Source of the DNA: Timema cristinae
Taxonomy: Eukaryota; Arthropoda; Insecta; Phasmatodea; Timematidae
Direction: 5' to 3'
NCBI GenBank assembly: GCA_039000515.1
Contig: JBCFYV010011164.1
Coordinates: 35,050,021 to 35,114,020, forward strand
Length of the DNA: 64,000 nucleotides
A model generated the notes under the pieces. The model was given only the letters and a program-made list of their open reading frames with translations. It ran no database searches and was not told where the DNA came from. Positions 58,959 to 64,000 of the stretch are shown here, in pieces; position 1 is the first letter of the stretch; the number at the start of each line of letters is the position of its first letter. The position numbers were made by a program, and so were the translations under genes.

Positions 58959-60244
58959 TGGGTCCAGGTTATATATCACCTTCTTGATGATCGCCCTCGC
59001 TGCATTGTCAGGACCAACCAAAGGTGCTAGCGTAGGAATCGCTTATGAGCCTATGAACATGGCCAGAGCAGCCAGAGCAGCCACTGCTGCAACGCCAGCA
59101 ACAGCAGCAACCGCCGCAACAGCAGCAAGAGCAGCAAGAGCAGCCACCGCGGCCACTGCAGCAACAGCTGCAACCGCTGCAACCGCTGCAAGAGCGCAAG
59201 AGCAGCCACCGCGGCCACTGCAGCAACAGCTGCAACCGCTGCAACCGCTGCAACGCCAGCAACAGCAGCAACCGCCGCACAGCAGCAAGAGCAGCAAGAG
59301 CAGCCACCGCAGCCACTGCAGCAACAGCTGCAACCGCTGCAACCGCTGCAACGCCAGCAACAGCAGCAACCGCCGCAACAGCAGCAAGAGCAGCAAGAGC
59401 AGCCACCGCGGCCACTGCAGCAACAGCTGCAACCGCTGCAACCGCTGCAACTCCAGCAACAGCAGCAACCGCTGCAACAGCAGCAAGAGCAGCAAGAGCA
59501 GCCACCGCTGCAACGGCTGCAACCGCTGCGACGGCTGCGACGGCGGCAACCGCTGCGACGGCGGCAACAGCTGCGACAGCAGCAACAGCTGCAACAGCTG
59601 CAACCGCGGCAACTGCTGCGACAGCGGCAACCGCGGCAACTGCTGCGACAGCGGCAACCGCGGCAACTGCTGCGACAGCGGCAACCGCGGCCACTGCAGC
59701 AACTCCAGCTACAGCAGCAACCGCAGCAAGAGCAGCAAGAGCAGCCACCGCAGCCACTGCTGCAACTCCAGCTACAGCAGCAACCGCAGCAAGAGCAGCA
59801 AGAGCAGCCACCGCAGCAACTGCTGCAACAGCCGCGACCGCAGCAAGAGCAGCAAGAGCAGCCACCGCAGCCACTGCTGCAACTCCAGCTACAGCAGCAA
59901 CCGCAGCAAGAGCAGCAAGAGCAGCCACTGCAGCCACTGCTGCAACAGCCGCGACCGCAGCAAGAGCAGCAAGAGCAGCCACTGCAGCAACCGCTGCAAC
60001 TCAGCTACAGCAGCAACCGCAGCAAGAGCAGCAAGAGCAGCCACCGCAGCCACCGCTGCAACAGCCGCAACCGCAGCTAGAGCAGCAAGAGCAGCAACTG
60101 CAGCCACCGCTGCAACAGCGCGACCGCAGCTAGAGCTGCAAGAGCAGCAACTGCAGCCACGCTGCAACAGCCGCAACTGCAGCTACAGCAGCAAGAGCAG
60201 CCAGAGCAGCCACAGAAGCCACACTAGCTTCTGCAGTAACATAA
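58959..60244 (+). CDS. Secreted Ala-Ala-Thr/Arg repeat protein, main exon (frame broken by five 1-base losses)
   Basis: Downstream of acceptor 'tattatttcag', the frame 'LYITFLMIALAALSG' gives a hydrophobic signal-peptide core, followed by 'PTKGASVGIAYEPMNMA'. About 390 residues of tripeptide repeats follow: AAT most common, AAR in pairs, TPA rarely. The 99-bp unit recurs near 59252, 59350 and 59449. The natural end is 'AATEATLASAVT' with TAA at 60242-60244, and AATAAA follows at 60295. The Ala/Thr frame is lost and regained through single-base losses near 59195, 59279, 60002, 60119 and 60157. Four of these shorten a two-base run, so sequencing error is likely. Ala and Thr codons vary freely at the third base. 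The antisense frame (poly Ala/Val/Leu, 59008-59982) shares that symmetry but lacks gene ends. Similar tripeptides occur in fish antifreeze glycoproteins; homology is not claimed. Cuticle, silk-like or mucin-like roles are equally possible. Confidence 0.6.
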
Positions 60245-60294
60245 GCTCAAATTTTAGTGGCAGATGTATTAATTACATAACTGAAAGTTAAATG

Positions 60295-60300
60295 AATAAA
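60295..60300 (+). promoter_or_regulatory. Poly(A) signal AATAAA
   Basis: Canonical hexamer 51 bp after the stop at 60244. Supports transcription in the plus direction. Confidence 0.6.
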
Positions 60301-60593
60301 AAGAATATCAATCAGAAAATATTTTCATAACTGTCTGCTTTCTTAAACCACTCAAATATTGCATTGCTATCAAAATCCAGACCTATGACTGTAACAACTA
60401 CACAAGATTATCTAAAGCTGCTTGAAAATGAAAGTAAAACTATATCCTGTTAATTAAGAATCCATATAAGCATTCATATTTCTATTTATGATGCATTAAC
60501 ATCTCCAAGCAATTATGTATCCTCAACTTTAGTAAACTATACAGATCATATCCAATCAATGATGCTACAATATATTCAATCATAAATATCTCC
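60301..60593. other. No recognised gene
   Basis: AT-rich 3' flank. Confidence 0.5.
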
Positions 60594-60852
60594 CGTACCC
60601 ACTTTGGTAGTCGCACGATTTAACGCGTTACTCTCGCAACAGACTAGAATGTCAATGACGGGAAGATAGAGTTTTATATCTCCGTCAGGTGTATTTAAGT
60701 TGTTTTTTTTACAAAATGGCTTTCCACTCTCCCCCCATGCGAATACGGTTCCATTTCCAATAAATATAACGTTTCTAATCCCTAAAATTATCAGCGTAAT
60801 TAATGCATAAGCGTACAACCAAAACGGGTAACTAGTAAAACGCAGTGGTAAA
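60594..60852 (+). mobile_element. tRNA-derived SINE, family B
   Basis: Head 'actttggtagtcgcacgatt' + 'taacgcgttactctcgcaac', body 'ggctttccactctcccccca', tail 'accaaaacgggtaactagta' + 'aaacgcagtgg' + A-run. A head-only scrap of the same family appears at 61328-61375. Confidence 0.75.
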
Positions 60853-61890
60853 AAAAAAATCTTGTGTTGGGAAATGAAATAACAGTTTCAAGCAGTGATG
60901 CATTTATATATCCACAATTAATTACGAATTTCACACAATCAATGACAAATCATCATATCCAGGCAATAATGTAACTAAAACTTCTACAAAAAATGTTCTA
61001 GTAATATAATAATTAGATATTTCATTACGTGCCTTCCTGTTTAGTTATTTATATTCTTGATTACTTTTTTTAGACATTAGAAATATCATATCTTGCCAAC
61101 CTTTGTTGTGATAACAAAATTATATCCTTCACAATAAGTCCATGTATGTATTTTAACCAATTAAATATCTCAAATCAAACCACATATTTCTACCAAAATG
61201 AATCTTATATTTTTAACACTAGTATGGGAGCATAGTGTCAGAAAGCCTTCTGTCATGGCAGATTCAGCGAAAAGTATTTACGGGTAGTTTAATTCGATTA
61301 ATAAATATTTCTAAATAAAAAATAATCATGGTGTCACTCTCGCTTGTGTAGCATATACCGGTGAAGATAGGCCTCCATAAGATGACCATAATATGGCCTA
61401 TCCAAGGAGCACGGGATTAAGATAAGAAAATAGATTTCAACAAAATTAAAATTTACTTTTTCTTACATTTTTCCAAGCAATATACAAATAAATGTCAATT
61501 TTATATTTTGATTATAACTCTATAAATTATCGTTATTACTTTATTTATCCAATATAATACTATTAATGACTTTCCAATTTATGTCAAATTATATTTTTAA
61601 TATGTATAATCGTTATATGTCTATGAATTGACTCACATTTTAATGTGTTATTATATATTTTACCTTTTGTGTACAATTTAACTCAGTTTGATTTTACTAA
61701 ACTATGTCACTTATTTTACATTATTAGATATTTTATGTTAAATTTCCATTTTATCCTACTAATTATATTGAAATCTATAAACACATTATAAATTGCTTCC
61801 TTATTAAATTCTCACCATATTTTTCCAAAATATAAACATTCTGTTTTAAACTGACAAATGTAACAGGGTTTAATAACTCCAAATATATAA
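60853..61890. other. No recognised gene
   Basis: Very AT-rich, apart from the SINE head scrap at 61328-61375 ('ggtgtcactctcgcttgtgt'). Confidence 0.5.
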
Positions 61891-62700
61891 GAACTTCTGG
61901 TAACATGGAAGAATATGCGTCTAAGACGACACGGAAACAGTCAAAGGAAGTTAAGCTGGTAGAAAGTATTGGATGCTAAACCAGCCGGACTACAGCCAGA
62001 CTTCCACTAGAAGTGTGTAAACAGAAAATATGGCGAATTAATTAAACGTAAAGATATAATTGCAAATCTTATAATTTTAGAGTAATTAAGCTAATTGACG
62101 GCCAAGCTCGCTAGCTTGACTTAAGAATATGAAATACATAATATAATATAAATTGTTAAGAGGACCTTCATTCAATTACATTAGAAGATTGCAACAAACA
62201 GGTGTCCACACAAAATTGTTCTATGGCTGGTCCTCTACCAGTGAGTACTGACAGAGCAATCAATAGTACATTTACGCCATTATCTACGCCCTGAGGTATA
62301 CAACGCATCTAGTACACGCCAACATTAAGTACTAGGACAAATAAAGTGCAACAAGGGAAGAATGAAAACACTACCTGTTTGGGTCACTAAACAAAACTAG
62401 CCGTGTTCCGCAATTTGCGTACCCCAAAATAGTAACGCAGAAAAAGAGGTACCAACAAAATTGTCTTGAGATACTGACCCAACTAGGTCTTCAAATAAGG
62501 GCGTTAAACAACATGCTTGTAGCCATACAAAAACTCGAACAAGTGAGTTGACGTCCATGCCGTCATAGGATATTGTGAATTCAAAAGGACTTAAAACGGA
62601 ATAATGAACTTATGGAGAAGAGGAAGCTTAAAGCAAGGACCTTACTACATATAGGGCTCCAAGCTTTTGTATTGGAGCTATGTTATATTAACATAAGGAA
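61891..62700 (+). pseudogene. Decayed coding-like stretch, not recognised
   Basis: From ATG at 61903 the plus strand reads 'MEEYASKTTRKQSKEVKLVE' before a stop. Further on, 'NCLEILTQLGLQIRALNNML' followed by 'VAIQKLEQV' looks like an amphipathic helix or coiled coil. Composition is more coding-like than the flanks, but stops are frequent. It could be a retrotransposon ORF1 or a virus-like gene related to the next entries. No family is claimed. Confidence 0.3.
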
Positions 62701-62744
62701 ACATCCAATCAGACTATCTGAATAAAGTAATTAAGTTGGGTTGA

Positions 62745-63045
62745 CAGCAAATCAAAATTAGTCATTCTGACTAAATCAAGGCTGAAGGACTTGGACAACA
62801 CTTTAGTCGACTCGACTAAGTAAACTAAGTCAAAAGGACAGATTAACAAAAATTAGTCACTCAGACTAAATCAACAAGTCTGAAGGACTTGGACAACATT
62901 ATTGCCGACTCGACAGAGTAAACTAAGTCAAAAGGACAGATTAACACAGATTAGTCACTAGGACTAAATCATTAAGTCTGAAGGACTTGGACAATATTAT
63001 AGTCGACTCGACTGAGTAAATTAAGTCAAAAGGACGGATTAACAA
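62745..63045. repeat. 98-bp tandem repeat, three copies
   Basis: 'ggacttggacaa' recurs at 62787, 62885 and 62983. Each unit holds 'agtcgactcgact' (self-complementary core) and 'taaactaagtcaaaaggaca'. The array ends at the 3' end of the coding region below. Confidence 0.9.
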
Positions 63046-63051
63046 AAATTA

Positions 63052-63766
63052 CTATACATTTTTACAGGATTGAATATATTTATTCATACGATTTTCCACC
63101 GTGTATCTTGGATGTATTTGTATAATCTTTGATTTTAGTTCACAATCCAACATGTAATTGTGTAGGGCGACGACTTGACGTGTATAGTAGGTAGCACTGA
63201 ACAAAACAAGGTTTCTTATATATGTTCCTACCGTAGGCTGGTCGAGGTCAAAAACCACCACGGTCTCTGTTAGTGTGTCACATACATCCACGACAAGTGT
63301 GTCAATGTAATCATTGCAATATCACTTGACGGCTTTTGACCACACATCTCGTCGGTCAACGGCGACATCAATGAAGTCATACACCTTACAAAGATGCGCT
63401 AGCTAGGTGTTAGATAGGTGACTCGTTTGAGTCCAGTGTCATGTTTCTCGCTGACGACAACACAGTCACCGCACATGCGTCTCAGAGAGATTTTTATTAG
63501 TCAGGAGGCTCTGTGTTGCTGAAAAACTTTGATTTGACCAACTTGTATTTGCCCAGTACTCTCCACTCTGTATGATTAATCATCACACTATTCCCTCTAA
63601 ATATTTATAGCTGGATATAGGGCGTAAAGTTGTTCTTGACAATCATGCCAACGATGACTCGTTTGGCGTCGACTTTGTCCAATGAAAAGAGAGTATTGAA
63701 AATATTGTTGAGGACGAGCGGCTTCACCAGCTTGGTTTTGCGGATGCAAACGTCTTGAACTTCCAT
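63052..63766 (-). pseudogene. Unrecognised intronless coding region, broken (virus-like style)
   Basis: On the minus strand an ATG at 63766-63764 opens 'MEVQDVCIRKTKLVKPLVLN', which runs 53 codons to a stop at 63605-63607. The same frame continues for about 35 codons ('VMINHTEWRVLGKYKLVKSK') to a double stop at 63494-63499. Coding character resumes in shifted frames ('RMCGDCVVVSEKHDTGLKRV', then 'KVYDFIDVAVDRRDVWSKAV') and ends in an open 79-codon frame with 'VVVFDLDQPTVGTYIRNLVL' closing at 63052. It may be one gene of about 235 codons or two adjacent ones. At least three lesions are present. The 107-codon minus-strand frame at 63597-63920 overlaps in another phase and is a shadow over this part. 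No family is recognised; a viral or large mobile-element origin is inferred from compact, GC-richer, intronless style. Confidence 0.55.
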
Positions 63767-63962
63767 TGTGTTTGATCGCTTGGATGATTATCGTGATTAT
63801 GGCTGGCACGCTGTTGGGACGTTCTTTATTAGCCAACAAGGGGAAGAAGAGGCACACACTGATTAAACACAAACTCTTGAGGGGCGGCAGGATCCTAACA
63901 TCTTGAAAAATAGGTTGCACTATCTCAACGTCTTAGCGTCATTGTATGTATGATTGGTGGGT

Positions 63963-63971
63963 TATAAAAGG
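63963..63971 (+). promoter_or_regulatory. TATA-box candidate (TATAAAAGG)
   Basis: A consensus TATA box on the plus strand about 30 bp before the window edge. It would start a transcript running out of the window to the right, divergent from the minus-strand coding region. Confidence 0.35.
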
Positions 63972-64000
63972 GCTAGGAAAGCTTCTAATGAAATGTTCCG

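Noticed and set aside
59043..59702. Leu/Gln/Arg-rich antisense frame of 219 codons
   Set aside because: Alternative-phase shadow of the Ala-Ala-Thr repeat; no start context, stop context or codon signal of its own.
63597..63920. 107-codon minus-strand frame with hydrophobic start
   Set aside because: Over 63597-63766 another phase has the better start codon and codon pattern. The upstream hydrophobic part alone is not enough to call a gene.

Overview
This window reads as AT-rich nuclear DNA of an animal, most likely an invertebrate. It holds no rRNA, no CRISPR array and no prokaryotic operon. Open reading frames are short and mostly accidental. Supported content is dominated by decayed transposons, tRNA-derived SINEs, satellites and microsatellites. 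The transposon types (Jockey-, CR1- and RTE-like LINEs, Ty3/gypsy, P-element/THAP9-like, hAT-like, Mutator-like) and TATA-box promoters followed by a tiny first exon suit an arthropod or related invertebrate. The species cannot be named from sequence alone.

Layout. 0-19 kb: LINE reverse-transcriptase remnants at the left edge (-), 11.5-12.2 kb (-) and 13.3-14.5 kb (+); several SINE families; a 1.24-kb DNA transposon at 8.5-9.7 kb; a P-element-like transposase remnant at 16.7-17.4 kb; a hAT-type non-autonomous element at 18.5-19.0 kb. 19.8-23.6 kb: a GC-richer island bounded by ~150-bp inverted repeats. It carries iterated 'cacatccgg' motifs, an unrecognised broken intronless gene, and a TATA-driven exon-like segment. 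23.6-30.2 kb: DNA transposon and SINE debris, including an element with a perfect 8-bp target duplication. 30.2-36.05 kb: a stretch of inflated homopolymers that I regard as assembly or consensus artefact. 36.05-37.2 kb: a degenerate tandem array. 37.2-45 kb: SINEs, TATA microsatellites and a 40/80-bp satellite.

45-60 kb is the most gene-like part. Three TATA promoters each lead to a start codon directly abutting a splice donor (ATG|GTAAGT at 45395, 51543 and 56487); the last two are sequence paralogues. At 58959 a splice acceptor opens an exon coding for a hydrophobic signal-peptide-like leader, then about 390 residues built on Ala-Ala-Thr / Ala-Ala-Arg tripeptides, ending with a natural stop and a poly(A) signal. 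The reading frame is interrupted by five single-base losses that look like sequencing errors. Satellites, a Mutator-like transposase fragment and RT debris lie between these promoters.

62.7-64 kb: a 98-bp tandem repeat adjoins a second unrecognised, broken, intronless coding region on the minus strand. It resembles the 20.7-kb gene in style (compact, codon-like, GC-richer), which suggests insertions of a large DNA virus or virus-like element. No family assignment is claimed.
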